Assembly: GCA_029984035.1 (NCBI GenBank)
Contig: JASBYJ010000007.1
Coordinates: 1-64,000, forward strand
From: Conchiformibius sp.
Lineage (GTDB): Bacteria > Pseudomonadota > Gammaproteobacteria > Burkholderiales > Neisseriaceae
DNA: 64,000 nt
Direction: 5' to 3'
Within the stretch, counting starts at the first letter, position 1. Each line of letters starts with the position of its first letter. The notes beneath the pieces are model-generated. The model had not been told where the DNA came from and ran no database searches. It saw only the letters and a program-made list of their open reading frames with translations. Both the position numbers and the translations under genes were made by a program. Positions 8,541-17,980 of the stretch are shown one piece after another.

Positions 8541-9431
8541 ATGGAAACGAATAACGGGCGGCAAGGTTTGTATTATGCTTTGGGATGTTATCTGATTTGG
8601 GGATTGTTTCCCCTTTATTGGTATCCCATCAACCAATCCGCCATGCCGGCAGACCAAATTTTGGCGCAGCGGATTGTATGGTCGGCAGTGTTTTCTGTGT
8701 TTTTGTTGTGCTGTTTCGGTGGCGTACGCACCGTATTGCGGGCTTTTGCGCAGCCTAAACTTTTGACGGTGTTTGCACTTTCTTCGTTTTTGATTGCGCT
8801 CAATTGGCTGGTGTATTTGTGGGCGATTATGAACCACCATATTTTAGATGCCGGTTTGGGTTATTTTATCAATCCGCTGTTTAATGTTTTGTTGGGCAGT
8901 GTGTTTCTTAAAGAGAAACTCAACCGTACCCAAATAGTCGCGCTGCTGCTGGCATTGTGCGGCATTTGGTGGCTGGCATATCCTGCGGGCAAAGTGCCGT
9001 GGGTGGCGTTGCTCTTGGCAGGCAGTTTCGGGACATACGGCCTAATCCGTAAACGCGCACCTATGGATGCTTTGCCGGGCTTGGCTTTGGAAACTTTGCT
9101 GTTGTTTCCGTTTGCTGCTGCTTATTTGTGGTGGTGTTCTTTCAGGCAGATAATGGTGTTTGGGCAATTAAACCATCTGCAAATCGTTATTTTGCTGGGT
9201 TCGGGCATTGCTACCACATTGCCGCTGTTGCTGTTTGCCTCTGCCGCCAAGCGTATTTCCCTGTCTTTATTGGGAATGTTGCAATATGTTTCTCCTACGC
9301 TTCAGGTGCTGCTCGGTTTGCTGCTGTTCGGCGAAAGGTTTAGTGCCGACCGCTTTATCGGCTATGCTTGGGTATGGGCAGGTGTGGCAGTGTTTTTATG
9401 GGGTATGTGGCGAAGCAGAAAGGCTGCCTGA
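8541..9431 (+). CDS. rarD: RarD-type EamA-family transporter
   Basis: This 296-residue inner-membrane protein has about ten hydrophobic helices in two EamA repeats. Features typical of RarD are the opening GLYYALGCYLIWGLFPLYW, the SxxLIALNWLVYLWAI segment, LGYFINPLFNVLLG and the late LQYVSPTLQVLLG. The family exports small metabolites; the true substrate of RarD is uncertain (chloramphenicol sensitivity gave the name). The last codons and the stop (AAG GCT GCC TGA) are supplied by a DUS, so the protein ends in KAA. Confidence 0.9.
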   Translation: METNNGRQGLYYALGCYLIWGLFPLYWYPINQSAMPADQILAQRIVWSAVFSVFLLCCFGGVRTVLRAFAQPKLLTVFALSSFLIALNWLVYLWAIMNHHILDAGLGYFINPLFNVLLGSVFLKEKLNRTQIVALLLALCGIWWLAYPAGKVPWVALLLAGSFGTYGLIRKRAPMDALPGLALETLLLFPFAAAYLWWCSFRQIMVFGQLNHLQIVILLGSGIATTLPLLLFASAAKRISLSLLGMLQYVSPTLQVLLGLLLFGERFSADRFIGYAWVWAGVAVFLWGMWRSRKAA

Positions 9432-9473
9432 AGGTTTCTCAGATGGCCGGTAAATGGTTGCTTATATTTCAAT

Positions 9474-9517
9474 AAAAACTGCCGTTGTTTCCGTATGGGG
9501 AAACAACGGCAGTTTTT
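9474..9517. terminator. Bidirectional terminator between rarD and efeB
   Basis: The repeat ACTGCCGTTGTTTCC / GGAAACAACGGCAGT has A-runs before and T-runs after, so it can end both rarD (plus) and efeB (minus). The perfect 15-bp stem is strong. Confidence 0.88.
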
Positions 9518-9604
9518 GATGATAGTACCGTTATCGTATTTATGCGCTTCATTTTTCCATGCAAGGGTTCCGTTGTATGGAAAATAAAATGCTATTGACG
9601 GAGT

Positions 9605-10864
9605 TTAGGCAAACAGACTCTGTCCTAAATAACCGCTTTTTTCAAAGCCGGGCAGGATGAAGAAATAGCCGCCGCCAAAGGGGCTGATGTATTCTTCCAA
9701 AGGTTCGAGATTCAGTTTTCCTTGTACGAAAACAAAACCATCGCTTAAATTGGCCTGGTAGCAGACAAATACCAAGCCGACATCCAATTGTCCTGCTTTG
9801 GACAGGCCGCGCGAATAGTCAAACGGGCGGCGGAACAGACGGTGTTTGGCCAGGAATTCGGGGTCGCGCGGGTTGGAAAGACGCATATGGCTGTCTTTCG
9901 GAATGGTTTTGCCTTCGGGGTCTTGGCCGTAATCGGGGGTGTCGTGTTCGTGTTTCATGCCCAACGGTGCGCCGCTGTATTTTTCGCGGCCGAAAATGGC
10001 TTCTTGTTCTTCCAGAGGGGTTCTGTCCCAAAATTCAACGAAATGGCGGATGATGCGTACGGCTTGGTAGCTGCCGTTTTTTGTCCACGCGGGTTCGTCT
10101 AAGGCGTTGGCGGCAATACCCGTCCACAATACTTGGTCGGCAACTTCCGGCCGGCTGACGTCGGGATTGGCGCTGCCATCGCGGAAGCCGAGCAGGTTGC
10201 GTGCGGCTTCGCCTGCGGGGGCTTTGGGCAGGAAGCCGTCTATACTCCAGCGGATGATGGCGTATTTGCTCAGTTGTTTGATAATGTCGCGCAGGGCGTT
10301 TTGGCAGGTCTCCGGGCTGAAGGCGCAGATTTGTAGGGAAAAATCGCCGTCACACCAGTCGGCTTGCAGTTTGTCGTTGGGGAAGTCGGGCATGTCGGTG
10401 AGATGTTTGGGTTTCTTGTCCGATAAACCGTAGCGATGGTCGAACAGGGATGCGCCGACGCCTACCGTGACGGTCAAGCCGTCGGGTTTGATATGTCGTC
10501 CGAGAATGCCGCTGCCTGAAGGGGGGAGTTTGGGGTCTGGGTCGGTAAGTTCGCCGCCTTGTGTTAAAAATTCAATGCGTTGGCTGAGAATTTGGAACAT
10601 GGTTTGCAGGGCGGCGGCATCGGGGGCGGTAGTATCGAAGGCACACAGAATGCCGAACGGTTGGTGCGGGGTAACAATGCCTGCCTGATGGACGCCGTAG
10701 CAGGAGTAGGCGGTATCGGAATGGCCGTTGGTGCTGCAGGAGGAGGCGTTTGCCTGCCGGTGGCTTTGTTTGCTGCAAGCGGCTAATGCGCTGCCTGCGG
10801 CGAGTACGGCGGCGGTTTTGAACAAACGGCGTTTGCTTGGGTCGTGTAGGGTTTCGGTTGTCAT
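9605..10864 (-). CDS. efeB: EfeB deferrochelatase/DyP-type peroxidase
   Basis: This 419-residue haem enzyme is the third member of the EfeUOB iron system. The N-terminus has a Tat-type signal (KRRLFKTAAVLAAGSALAAC) that also contains a lipobox-like LAAC, so export in the folded state and possible lipidation are predicted. The DyP motif GFRDGSANP and the haem-ligand region IIRHFVEFWDRTPLEEQEA are intact. EfeB oxidises ferrous iron and can take iron from haem. It follows efeO on the same strand after 168 bp containing a DUS pair, and a good SD (AAGGAA) precedes the ATG. Confidence 0.95.
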   Translation of the reverse strand: MTTETLHDPSKRRLFKTAAVLAAGSALAACSKQSHRQANASSCSTNGHSDTAYSCYGVHQAGIVTPHQPFGILCAFDTTAPDAAALQTMFQILSQRIEFLTQGGELTDPDPKLPPSGSGILGRHIKPDGLTVTVGVGASLFDHRYGLSDKKPKHLTDMPDFPNDKLQADWCDGDFSLQICAFSPETCQNALRDIIKQLSKYAIIRWSIDGFLPKAPAGEAARNLLGFRDGSANPDVSRPEVADQVLWTGIAANALDEPAWTKNGSYQAVRIIRHFVEFWDRTPLEEQEAIFGREKYSGAPLGMKHEHDTPDYGQDPEGKTIPKDSHMRLSNPRDPEFLAKHRLFRRPFDYSRGLSKAGQLDVGLVFVCYQANLSDGFVFVQGKLNLEPLEEYISPFGGGYFFILPGFEKSGYLGQSLFA

Positions 10865-10994
10865 GGTTTGTTCCTTGTGTTCAGGCTGCCTGAAAGTGAA
10901 AATCCGGCTTGTGCCTGATGTTATGGGTTTGTCGGAATGCGGTTGATAAGTTGTTGTTATGGTTGGCGGGGAAGTGTATGCTGCAATACATAAA

Positions 10995-11022
10995 AGGCTG
11001 CCTGAAAGGTTTCAGGCAGCCT
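10995..11022 (-). terminator. DUS-pair hairpin between efeO and efeB
   Basis: Inverted native DUS copies 4 bp apart lie just after the efeO stop. They may partly uncouple efeB from efeUO. Confidence 0.65.
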
Positions 11023-11032
11023 GTGTTGTATT

Positions 11033-12208
11033 TTAGTTGTCTTCTACGCCCAAGCCTAGCAAGCCGCGCAGTTTGGCCAATTCTTCTGCCAAAGTGTTAA
11101 TCGGGCTTTGCAGTGCTTTGCGGTCTGCTTCGCTCAGTTTGTCGTAGGTTTGGAAACCGTCGGCGGTTTTGTATTTGCCTAATATTTCGTCAACCTGTTT
11201 GAAATGGGCATCCACTTCTTGAACCAAGGTCGGATTTTTGGCTTCCAGCCGGCTGCGGAACAAATCGACGATTTTTTTCGCACCTTCCATATTGGCGTTG
11301 AAATCGCTCAAATCGGTGTGGCTGTAGCGGTCTTCTTCGCCGCTGATTTTGCTGGCGGCCACTTCTTCAATCAATACCGCCGCACCGCCTACCACTTTGG
11401 CAGGAGGGAAGTTGAGCAAATCGATTTCTTGTTGGAGTTTTTTCACGTCTTCCAACAGTTTGTCGGCAATGTCGTCCAGACCTGCGGTGGATTTTTCTAC
11501 CCACAAGGCATATTCGATACGGTGGAAACCTGTAAATTCAGGGTCTTTCGGGCCTGCTTTGAAATCGTCTTCACGTGCGTCAATAGCGGGGTCGAGTTCG
11601 TTAAACAGCTCGGCAATCGGTTCGATGCGTTCATAGGGGACGCGTGCATCGGCAAACAGCGATTGCGCTTTGGCTACATCGCCTGCCTTAACCGCCGCTA
11701 CAAAGGCTTCGGTTTTTTGTACCAATTGCGAAGCTTCGTTTTGAACGTATTTTTTGTATTCGGCCAAAGGTTCGGCGAGTTTGGCCAAATTGTCGGCATC
11801 GGTCGTTTCTTTAAAGCCGCTGTCGGTTACGATGAGTTTGCCGCGCGGATTGTTGAGCAAACCGCAAGTCATGGCGTATTCGCCCGGCAGTAATACGGCG
11901 GTCAGTTTGGCGGAGAGTCCGGGGGCGATGTTTTCACGTTCGTCCACTACCATTACGCCGTTCAGGATTTCCCATTCCAAAGCACGGCCGCTGTCGTTTT
12001 TGATGTTAAACGTAGTCTTGCCGCTGGGGACGGTTAATTCCATCGGCACGCATTCGGTGTCGTTTACGGCAACGGAAACCGTACCGTCCGCCTGCATACC
12101 GTCTGCAGCGGGGGCAGAGGCGGCGGGTTTATCCGCGGCAGGAGGTTGACAGGCGGCCAAGCCCAACAACAATACCGCAGCACTCAAAGGTTTCAATACA
12201 GCTTTCAT
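11033..12208 (-). CDS. efeO: EfeO iron-uptake lipoprotein (cupredoxin + M75/imelysin domain)
   Basis: From the ATG at 12206-12208 the protein has 391 residues. A signal peptide ends at the lipobox LGLAAC. A cupredoxin-like domain follows (TVSVAVNDTECVPMELTVPSG to GKLIVTDSGF). The C-terminal M75 (imelysin-like) domain contains the metal-binding HxxE in FHRIEYALW. EfeO hands periplasmic iron to the EfeU permease. The open frame continues upstream but inside efeU. The chosen start shares ATGA with the efeU stop, which indicates translational coupling. Confidence 0.96.
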   Translation of the reverse strand: MKAVLKPLSAAVLLLGLAACQPPAADKPAASAPAADGMQADGTVSVAVNDTECVPMELTVPSGKTTFNIKNDSGRALEWEILNGVMVVDERENIAPGLSAKLTAVLLPGEYAMTCGLLNNPRGKLIVTDSGFKETTDADNLAKLAEPLAEYKKYVQNEASQLVQKTEAFVAAVKAGDVAKAQSLFADARVPYERIEPIAELFNELDPAIDAREDDFKAGPKDPEFTGFHRIEYALWVEKSTAGLDDIADKLLEDVKKLQQEIDLLNFPPAKVVGGAAVLIEEVAASKISGEEDRYSHTDLSDFNANMEGAKKIVDLFRSRLEAKNPTLVQEVDAHFKQVDEILGKYKTADGFQTYDKLSEADRKALQSPINTLAEELAKLRGLLGLGVEDN

Positions 12209-13014
12209 CTTTTTTCTCCATGACGTAAAAACAAGAACAAAACAGGTATCAGATACAGCGGATATAACACTGCATCGCTGACGGTCGGATGGTCGGTATA
12301 ACCGAGAAAACCGCCCAACAGCACGCCCAAAGGGCTTTGTTCGTGCAGTATCGGCGAGAAGTCCGCCAATACGGTTTGCCCGAAATTCCATACGCCCGCT
12401 TCATGCAAGGCGCGGAACGCTCCAGCAAACAAACCTGCCGCTATTAAAATCAAAAACACACCGGTAACGGTAAAAAAGCGCGACAAATTGATTTTCACGC
12501 TGCCGCGATAGACGACATAGCCAATCAGTGCCGCCAGCAGCAAACCCGCTACCGAACCCAAAGGCATACGCGCATCAGGACTTTGTTCGAACACCGCAAT
12601 CAGGAAAAACACACTTTCCAAACCTTCGCGCAACACTGCTAAAAACGCCATCGCCACCAATGCCCAACCTTGTCCTTTGCCGCGGTTTAAGGCTGCCTGA
12701 ACGGATTCTTGCAGGGTGTGTTTCAGGTTTCGGGCGGCTTCTTTCATCCATAAAACCATATAAGTGAGCATACCCACCGCCACCAAGCCGAGTACGCCGA
12801 CAACCAACTCTTGCTGTTTTTGGGGAATTTCACCCGTTGCCTTATGAATGCCGTATCCGACTGTCGCACACAGCAAAGCAGCCAAGCCTACGCCGAGCCA
12901 GACTTTCGGCATCATTTTGCCGTGTCCGCTTTGGCTCAAGAAGCCCGCTACAATTCCGACAATCAATGCAGCTTCGATTCCTTCGCGCAGCATAATCAAT
13001 AAAGCAACCCACAT
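12205..13014 (-). CDS. efeU: EfeU/FTR1-family iron permease
   Basis: This 269-residue inner-membrane protein has about seven helices and both REGxE motifs of the FTR1 family: LREGIEA near the N-terminus and LREGLES in the middle. It moves iron into the cytoplasm after EfeO and EfeB act on it. It is the first gene of efeUOB and overlaps efeO by 4 bp. The frame is uninterrupted, unlike the frameshifted efeU of E. coli K-12. Confidence 0.95.
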   Translation of the reverse strand: MWVALLIMLREGIEAALIVGIVAGFLSQSGHGKMMPKVWLGVGLAALLCATVGYGIHKATGEIPQKQQELVVGVLGLVAVGMLTYMVLWMKEAARNLKHTLQESVQAALNRGKGQGWALVAMAFLAVLREGLESVFFLIAVFEQSPDARMPLGSVAGLLLAALIGYVVYRGSVKINLSRFFTVTGVFLILIAAGLFAGAFRALHEAGVWNFGQTVLADFSPILHEQSPLGVLLGGFLGYTDHPTVSDAVLYPLYLIPVLFLFLRHGEKR

Positions 13015-13051
13015 GGCAAATTCCGTAAAGGAGTGTTTAATTTTAGTTAAT

Positions 13052-13080
13052 ATTGTACTCTTGCTTATTAAAAATGAAAA
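13052..13080 (-). promoter_or_regulatory. Candidate promoter of efeUOB
   Basis: Reading the minus strand, TTTTCA and TACAAT are separated by 17 bp, 38 bp before the efeU ATG. The surroundings are very AT-rich. No clear Fur box could be assigned by eye. Confidence 0.4.
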
Positions 13081-13089
13081 CTCTTTTTA

Positions 13090-13900
13090 TTGTCTTTTAT
13101 GAAACGCTAATAATATTTAAGGAGATGGATACCTGATGCGTTCGATTGGCAGGAACGTTTGGGCGGATATTGTTTTATTTAGGCTGTGTTGTAAGATTTG
13201 ATTGATATGACTGCAAACAGATTGTGTAAAAACATTTTCTTGCAATAGGAATTTTCAACAAGCTATTGGAGAATATTTGTTTTTATTCAATTGCATTCCG
13301 GTATTAATCTTATTTGGAAGCAGAGTATTTATATTCGAATTTAATCAATTTGTTGTGTGTCCGGTTGGGAGTGGCTGCGGGTGGGGAATATGTTCATCGT
13401 TTGTTTGAACAAAAAAGTCAGTATGCAGGCAATCGGTTTGCTGATGCACTCTATTTCAGGCAGCCTGCCTGAAAGTTGAACCGGCAAACTCTGCATCGGC
13501 GGCTGTGCGATGCTTTGGTTTTATCTGGCGGCGCAGGCAGGCAAATCGGTACCTTGCGGTAGCAATGTTTGCTGTCGTTTTATCCGCAACGGTTTTGTGC
13601 GGATACCTTTAAATGGAAAAGCATGTTTATCTTGCTTTTCATCGGTATGATTGGGCGTTTGCGATTGTTTATTTTTCGGGTGGGTATGGCTTAGTCAGTC
13701 GGACGGTTGGGAAACCGCCCATACCGTATTCTGATGTGCGGCGACCGCTGCCTGAAGACAACAAACTGTTATGACATCCGACTCGCCTTTTGTCGTGCGT
13801 TGCCGTAATGATTGCGCCGCCGTTTTTGCCGGTGAGGAAATGGCGGCGCAGCGGATATTTTTATTCGCAATGGGATTGAAAATCAGGAAAATATCTTGAA
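13090..13900. other. Gene-free region, possibly with decayed small membrane genes
   Basis: About 800 bp without an intact gene. On the plus strand, short frames between about 13390 and 13710 look like broken membrane-protein segments: AMLWFYLAAQAGK near 13509, YLAVAMFAVVLSATVLCGYL near 13550 and MEKHVYLAFHRYDWAF near 13614, in different frames with stops between. Small DUF3649/DUF3325-type membrane proteins tied to siderophore or iron loci could have left such pieces, but this is a guess. The efeUOB operon next door makes an iron link plausible. Confidence 0.3.
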
Positions 13901-13907
13901 AATCAAA

Positions 13908-14417
13908 TCAATTCTTGTGGTAATCGGCAATCATTTTTTCGTATACCGGCGGCGGTACGTATTGTTTGACGACTTCCTGCCAGCCTGTGTAGCCGACCAA
14001 GCCTTTAACCATGGTAGAGGAAATTTCCACGATTTCGCGCGGCGGCATCAGGAATATGGTGCGGATTTCAGGCTGCAAGTCGGCGTTGATGTGGCGTACG
14101 GCGCGTTCGTATTCGTAATCGGTGGCGGTACGGATGCCGCGTACGACAAATGGGGCGTTGATGGAATGGGCGAAATTTACCAAGTATTCTTTTTCAAATG
14201 AAGTAATGCGGACGTTGGGGAAATCGGCGGTGATTTTTTCCAGCATGGTGCGGCGTTCGGCAACCGAATAAGTGCTTTTTTTGTTCGGATTGACACCGAT
14301 GGCAACAATCAGTTCGTCAAACAGCCGCTGCGCTTCGGCAATCATCCAAAGATGACCGTTGGTAGGCGGGTCGAAACTGCCGGCATACACGGCGCGGCGG
14401 ATAGGGGGGTGTGACAT
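13908..14417 (-). CDS. coaD: Phosphopantetheine adenylyltransferase
   Basis: This 169-residue enzyme makes dephospho-CoA from 4'-phosphopantetheine and ATP, the fourth step of CoA synthesis. It has the nucleotidyl-transferase signature YAGSFDPPTNGH (11-22), GIRTATDYEYE and EISSTMVK. Length is normal for CoaD. It stands alone on the minus strand, divergent from sdaA. Confidence 0.97.
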   Translation of the reverse strand: MSHPPIRRAVYAGSFDPPTNGHLWMIAEAQRLFDELIVAIGVNPNKKSTYSVAERRTMLEKITADFPNVRITSFEKEYLVNFAHSINAPFVVRGIRTATDYEYERAVRHINADLQPEIRTIFLMPPREIVEISSTMVKGLVGYTGWQEVVKQYVPPPVYEKMIADYHKN

Positions 14418-14616
14418 GGAGGATAATGGAGACGGAATGGATTAAGCCGCAAAGGTTAAACGCTATGTCGGTTCAGGTCAAATCGGATTGATGTATCGAC
14501 CGTTACCGAATTACGGCATAGCAGGCTGTTTCGTGTTACATTGCGTCCCGATTCGATTGGTTTTGCCGGCAACGTTTTGAGATAAACGTTTGTCTTGAAT
14601 GGTAACGGGGAAGCGT

Positions 14617-16017
14617 ATGCTCAGTATTTTCGATATTTTTAAAATCGGCTTGGGGCCGTCCAGCTCGCATACGGTCGGGCCGATGAAGGCGGCGGCTGAT
14701 TTTGCGGCGGCATTGTCTGAAAAAGGCCTGCTCGGGCAAACATGCCGCGTGGTGGCGGAAGTGTACGGTTCGTTGGCACTGACGGGCAGCGGGCACGGTA
14801 CATTCGATGCTTTGCTGTTGGGCTTGGAAGGCTCTTTGCCGCATGATGTGGAGCTGTCGTCTATTCAGTCGCGTTTGGCGCATATCCGTACGGCGGAAAA
14901 ATTAAATCTGAACGGCACGCATCTCATCACTTTTCAGGCAGCCGATATGGCGGTGCATTATGATGACGTGCTGCCCAAACACCCCAACGGTTTGCGTTTT
15001 ACTGCCTATGCCGAGCAGGGCAGGGTTTTGTTTAAACAGGTTTATTATTCCGTAGGCGGCGGTTTTGTAGTAACCGATGAGCAGTTCGGCAGGCTGCCTG
15101 AAAACGCCGAAGCGGTGCCTTATCCTTTCGGCAGCATGGATGAACTGACGCAAATGTGTCATGACCATGATTTGAGTATCGCGCAAATCGTTGTCCGCAA
15201 CGAGTCGGCTTTGAGCGGCGAAAAACCGTTGGCAGTGCGGCGCAGGGTGGCGGCAGTGGCACAGGCTATGTTTGATTGCGTGGAGCGCGGTCTGTCGCAA
15301 CAGGGCGTGTTGCCCGGAGGCCTGCACGTCAACCGCCGTGCGCCCGTGCTGGCTGAAAAAATGCAGGTTTTGCGTGAGGCGGGGCAGTTAAATACCCAGT
15401 TGTGGCCGATGGTGTATGCCATGGCGGTGAACGAAGAAAACGCTGCAGGCGGCAGGGTGGTTACCGCTCCGACTAACGGTGCGGCAGGCATTGTGCCGTC
15501 CGTTTTGTACTATTTCCGCAAGTTCCATCCTTTGTCTTCGCCCAGAGCGATAGAGGATTTTCTGCTGACGGCAGGCGCAATCGGCATTCTGTACAAAACC
15601 AATGCGTCTATTTCGGGAGCGGAAGTGGGATGTCAAGGAGAAGTGGGCGTGGCATGTTCGATGGCGGCGGGCGGATTTTCTGCCGTGAGCGGCGGCACGG
15701 TGGCGCAAATCGAAAATGCGGCGGAAATGGCTATGGAGCATCATTTGGGTTTGACCTGCGACCCTGTTGGCGGTTTGGTGCAGATACCGTGTATCGAGCG
15801 CAACGGCATTGCAGCGGAAAAAGCTATTAAATTGGCGCAGCTTTCCCTGTTGGAAGACGGAGAAAGCAAGAAGGTGAGTTTGGATATGGTGATTCAAACT
15901 ATGCTGCAAACCGGTTTGGATATGAAATCCACCTATAAAGAGACTTCTTTGGCCGGTTTGGCGGTTACCATGAAACGCAAAGCGGTGCCTGTGTCGGTGC
16001 GTGTGATAGAGTGTTAG
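14617..16017 (+). CDS. sdaA: L-serine ammonia-lyase (L-serine dehydratase), iron-sulfur type
   Basis: This 466-residue enzyme converts L-serine to pyruvate and ammonia. The N-terminal beta domain has GPSSSHTVGPMKAA and GSGHGTFDALLLG. The alpha domain has APTNGAAGIVPSVL, GCQGEVGVACSMAAGG and LTCDPVGGLVQIPCIERN, which carries cysteines expected to bind the 4Fe-4S cluster. An in-frame ATG at 14599 exists, but GGGGAAG just before 14617 and family N-termini (MLSIFDIFK) favour the later start. Confidence 0.96.
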   Translation: MLSIFDIFKIGLGPSSSHTVGPMKAAADFAAALSEKGLLGQTCRVVAEVYGSLALTGSGHGTFDALLLGLEGSLPHDVELSSIQSRLAHIRTAEKLNLNGTHLITFQAADMAVHYDDVLPKHPNGLRFTAYAEQGRVLFKQVYYSVGGGFVVTDEQFGRLPENAEAVPYPFGSMDELTQMCHDHDLSIAQIVVRNESALSGEKPLAVRRRVAAVAQAMFDCVERGLSQQGVLPGGLHVNRRAPVLAEKMQVLREAGQLNTQLWPMVYAMAVNEENAAGGRVVTAPTNGAAGIVPSVLYYFRKFHPLSSPRAIEDFLLTAGAIGILYKTNASISGAEVGCQGEVGVACSMAAGGFSAVSGGTVAQIENAAEMAMEHHLGLTCDPVGGLVQIPCIERNGIAAEKAIKLAQLSLLEDGESKKVSLDMVIQTMLQTGLDMKSTYKETSLAGLAVTMKRKAVPVSVRVIEC

Positions 16018-16294
16018 TACCGATGGCGATAAGCGATACGATGTGTCCGGTATAGATATCGGTTTGTTTGGGAAACGAATTTAAGGGTTTGAACGTAACA
16101 TGCCTGCCTTTTGGCAAAAACGCTCCCCGTCAGGCTGCCTGAAAATGTAGTCTTCTGTTGTATTTTGTTCTATTTGAATGAAAAACGCTTTTTTTGAAAA
16201 ATAATGCTTGACGGCTATTTTTAACAAAGGTAAAACGCTTATCCGTGCGGTGTGCCGCACATATGTTCAATTTTTTCAGAAAGTCAGTAAGTTT

Positions 16295-16498
16295 ATGGCA
16301 ACCGGTACAGTAAAATGGTTTAACGATGTTAAAGGTTTTGGTTTCATCACTCCCGATGCAGGCGGCGAAGATTTGTTCGCACACTTTTCCGCTATCAATA
16401 TGGAAGGGTTTAAAACATTGAAAGAAGGCCAAAAAGTTTCTTTTGATGTAACAGAAGGTCCCAAAGGCTTGCAAGCTGCCAATATTCAGGCAGTTTAA
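16295..16498 (+). CDS. Cold-shock protein (CspA family)
   Basis: This 67-residue single cold-shock domain starts MATGTVKWFNDVKGFGFI and contains RNP1 (KGFGFI) and RNP2-like (DLFAHFSAI) nucleic-acid-binding motifs. Such proteins act as RNA chaperones. The gap of about 280 bp before the start leaves room for a long 5' leader, which is typical of regulated csp mRNAs. The frame stays open upstream to 16208, but those codons do not match the family. Confidence 0.96.
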   Translation: MATGTVKWFNDVKGFGFITPDAGGEDLFAHFSAINMEGFKTLKEGQKVSFDVTEGPKGLQAANIQAV

Positions 16499-16512
16499 AT
16501 ACGGAATAAACC

Positions 16513-16549
16513 GAAAACGGGCAGATTGGTTTGCAGTCTGCCCGTTTTG
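16513..16549 (+). terminator. Terminator after the cold-shock gene
   Basis: The repeat AAACGGGCAGA...TCTGCCCGTTT with a short loop is followed by TTTT and lies 14 bp after the stop codon. A native DUS follows at 16556. Confidence 0.87.
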
Positions 16550-16626
16550 CCGCTTTCAGGCTGCCTGAAAAACTCTGTGCTAGAATGGCGCAGTTTTAAA
16601 CCGCATCAAATCATTCGGAACACATT

Positions 16627-17283
16627 ATGCGAAACGTGATTGCCATAGACGGACCTTCTGCTTCGGGGAAAGGCACGGTAGCTGCCCGCGTTGCCCGTGA
16701 ATTGGGGTGGGCATATTTGGATTCGGGTGCTTTATACCGCCTGACCGCATTGTATGCCCGAGAGCAGGGCGTAACCTGGACGGATGAAGCGGCAGTGGCA
16801 AAGCTGGCGACAGATTTGCCTGTGGTGTTTGACGGCGAACGCGTGTTGCTAAACGGTTGCGATGTGGGTGCAACCATTCGCAGCGAAGCCATCGGTATGG
16901 GTGCATCAAAAGTCGCCGCCCTGCCGCAAGTGCGTGAGGCTTTGTTGCAACGCCAACGCGCATTTGCCGAAAACGGCGGTTTGGTGGCAGACGGGCGTGA
17001 TATGGGTTCGGTGGTTTTCCCGCAAGCCTGCCTGAAGGTTTTTCTGACCGCGTCCGCACAAGTCAGAGCCGCACGACGTGCCAAACAGCTCGGCATTGCT
17101 TGCGGAGGTGCGGAGTTTGACCGTATTTTGGCTGATATTCAGGCGCGTGACGCCGCCGATACCAACCGCAGTACCGCTCCTTTGCGCCAATTGCCTGATG
17201 CATATCTGCTTAATACCGACCATATGGGTATCGAAGAGGCGGTCAATCAGGTGTTGGATTGGTTTAACCGCGCATGTGCGTAA
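16627..17283 (+). CDS. cmk: Cytidylate kinase
   Basis: This 218-residue kinase phosphorylates CMP and dCMP. The P-loop GPSASGKGT (residues 8-16), LDSGALYRL, the DGRDMGSVVFP motif and the RDAADTNRSTAPL lid are all present. In many proteobacteria rpsA follows cmk. Here the next genes are an AT-rich toxin-antitoxin pair after a 434-bp gap, so the usual neighbourhood is broken. Confidence 0.97.
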   Translation: MRNVIAIDGPSASGKGTVAARVARELGWAYLDSGALYRLTALYAREQGVTWTDEAAVAKLATDLPVVFDGERVLLNGCDVGATIRSEAIGMGASKVAALPQVREALLQRQRAFAENGGLVADGRDMGSVVFPQACLKVFLTASAQVRAARRAKQLGIACGGAEFDRILADIQARDAADTNRSTAPLRQLPDAYLLNTDHMGIEEAVNQVLDWFNRACA

Positions 17284-17717
17284 AGCGTTCGATACATTTG
17301 AAATAGCATTTTGCTTTAACGGTGTGGGTTGTCGGAGTGAAATGAATCGGTTTTTAATATTAATCAAATAGCTATGTTGCTTGCATTTTAAATGTAGGTG
17401 GCAGGTATGTTTTATTTTTTGCGGCACTAATCTGTTCCGGCGAATGAAGCGGTTTGGGTTTTGCCGCTCGGTATCACAATAAATGACGTGAACGGTCGGC
17501 TTATTTAAGCAATATTCATGTTTCAGGCTGCCTGAAGCGTCAGTTGTTCGGAAACGTTGAGCATTGTTTTTCTGTGTGATTTTAAAACATTATCCGTATT
17601 CCGATCTCAAGCAAACCTTCTTTCTATACATTCCGGCTGTATTCTGCTAGCCGTGAAGATACGTTATGTCTCCTGTTATTAAAACTATACTTTAACTAAT
17701 CAAAAAAAGGATTTGAA
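17284..17717. other. AT-rich intergenic region before the toxin-antitoxin pair
   Basis: No gene was recognised. A native DUS lies at 17523-17537. The last 80 bp are AT-rich and contain TATACT near 17688, which could be the -10 of the toxin-antitoxin promoter; a matching -35 is not clear. Confidence 0.4.
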
Positions 17718-17966
17718 ATGGCAACCATCATGGAAAAAGACAGTTTGATTCACCTAATAGCTTATGCAAGATCCATCGTCTCTTTACGATTGGGGAAAGA
17801 ACACCCTGAATACGAAAAACTATATGATTTTTTAGCAAAAAAAAGAAATTGGATATATTCAACTTCACCCGAAAAAATTGATATGGATAAAGAAGTGCCG
17901 CCTTTGCAAGAGATTATAAAAAAATATAAAGACCTGCCTGAATTGCCACAATTTCGACAAGCATAA
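17718..17966 (+). CDS. Antitoxin of a zeta-type toxin-antitoxin pair (epsilon-like)
   Basis: This 82-residue acidic and lysine-rich protein has a good SD (AAGGA) and is followed after 14 bp by the zeta-type toxin. Its content (SLIHLIAYARSIVSLRLGKEHPEYEKLYDFLAKK, shown here in words as a short helical bundle) resembles the small antitoxins paired with neisserial zeta toxins. Identification rests mainly on position and size. It presumably binds the toxin and blocks its nucleotide pocket. AT-rich codon use differs from the neighbouring cmk and alaS. Confidence 0.72.
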   Translation: MATIMEKDSLIHLIAYARSIVSLRLGKEHPEYEKLYDFLAKKRNWIYSTSPEKIDMDKEVPPLQEIIKKYKDLPELPQFRQA

Positions 17967-17980
17967 GGAATAATATCAAG

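Noticed and set aside
13015..13090. Fur-binding site upstream of efeU
   Set aside because: The region is AT-rich, but no convincing 19-bp Fur palindrome could be drawn. Only a promoter is proposed.
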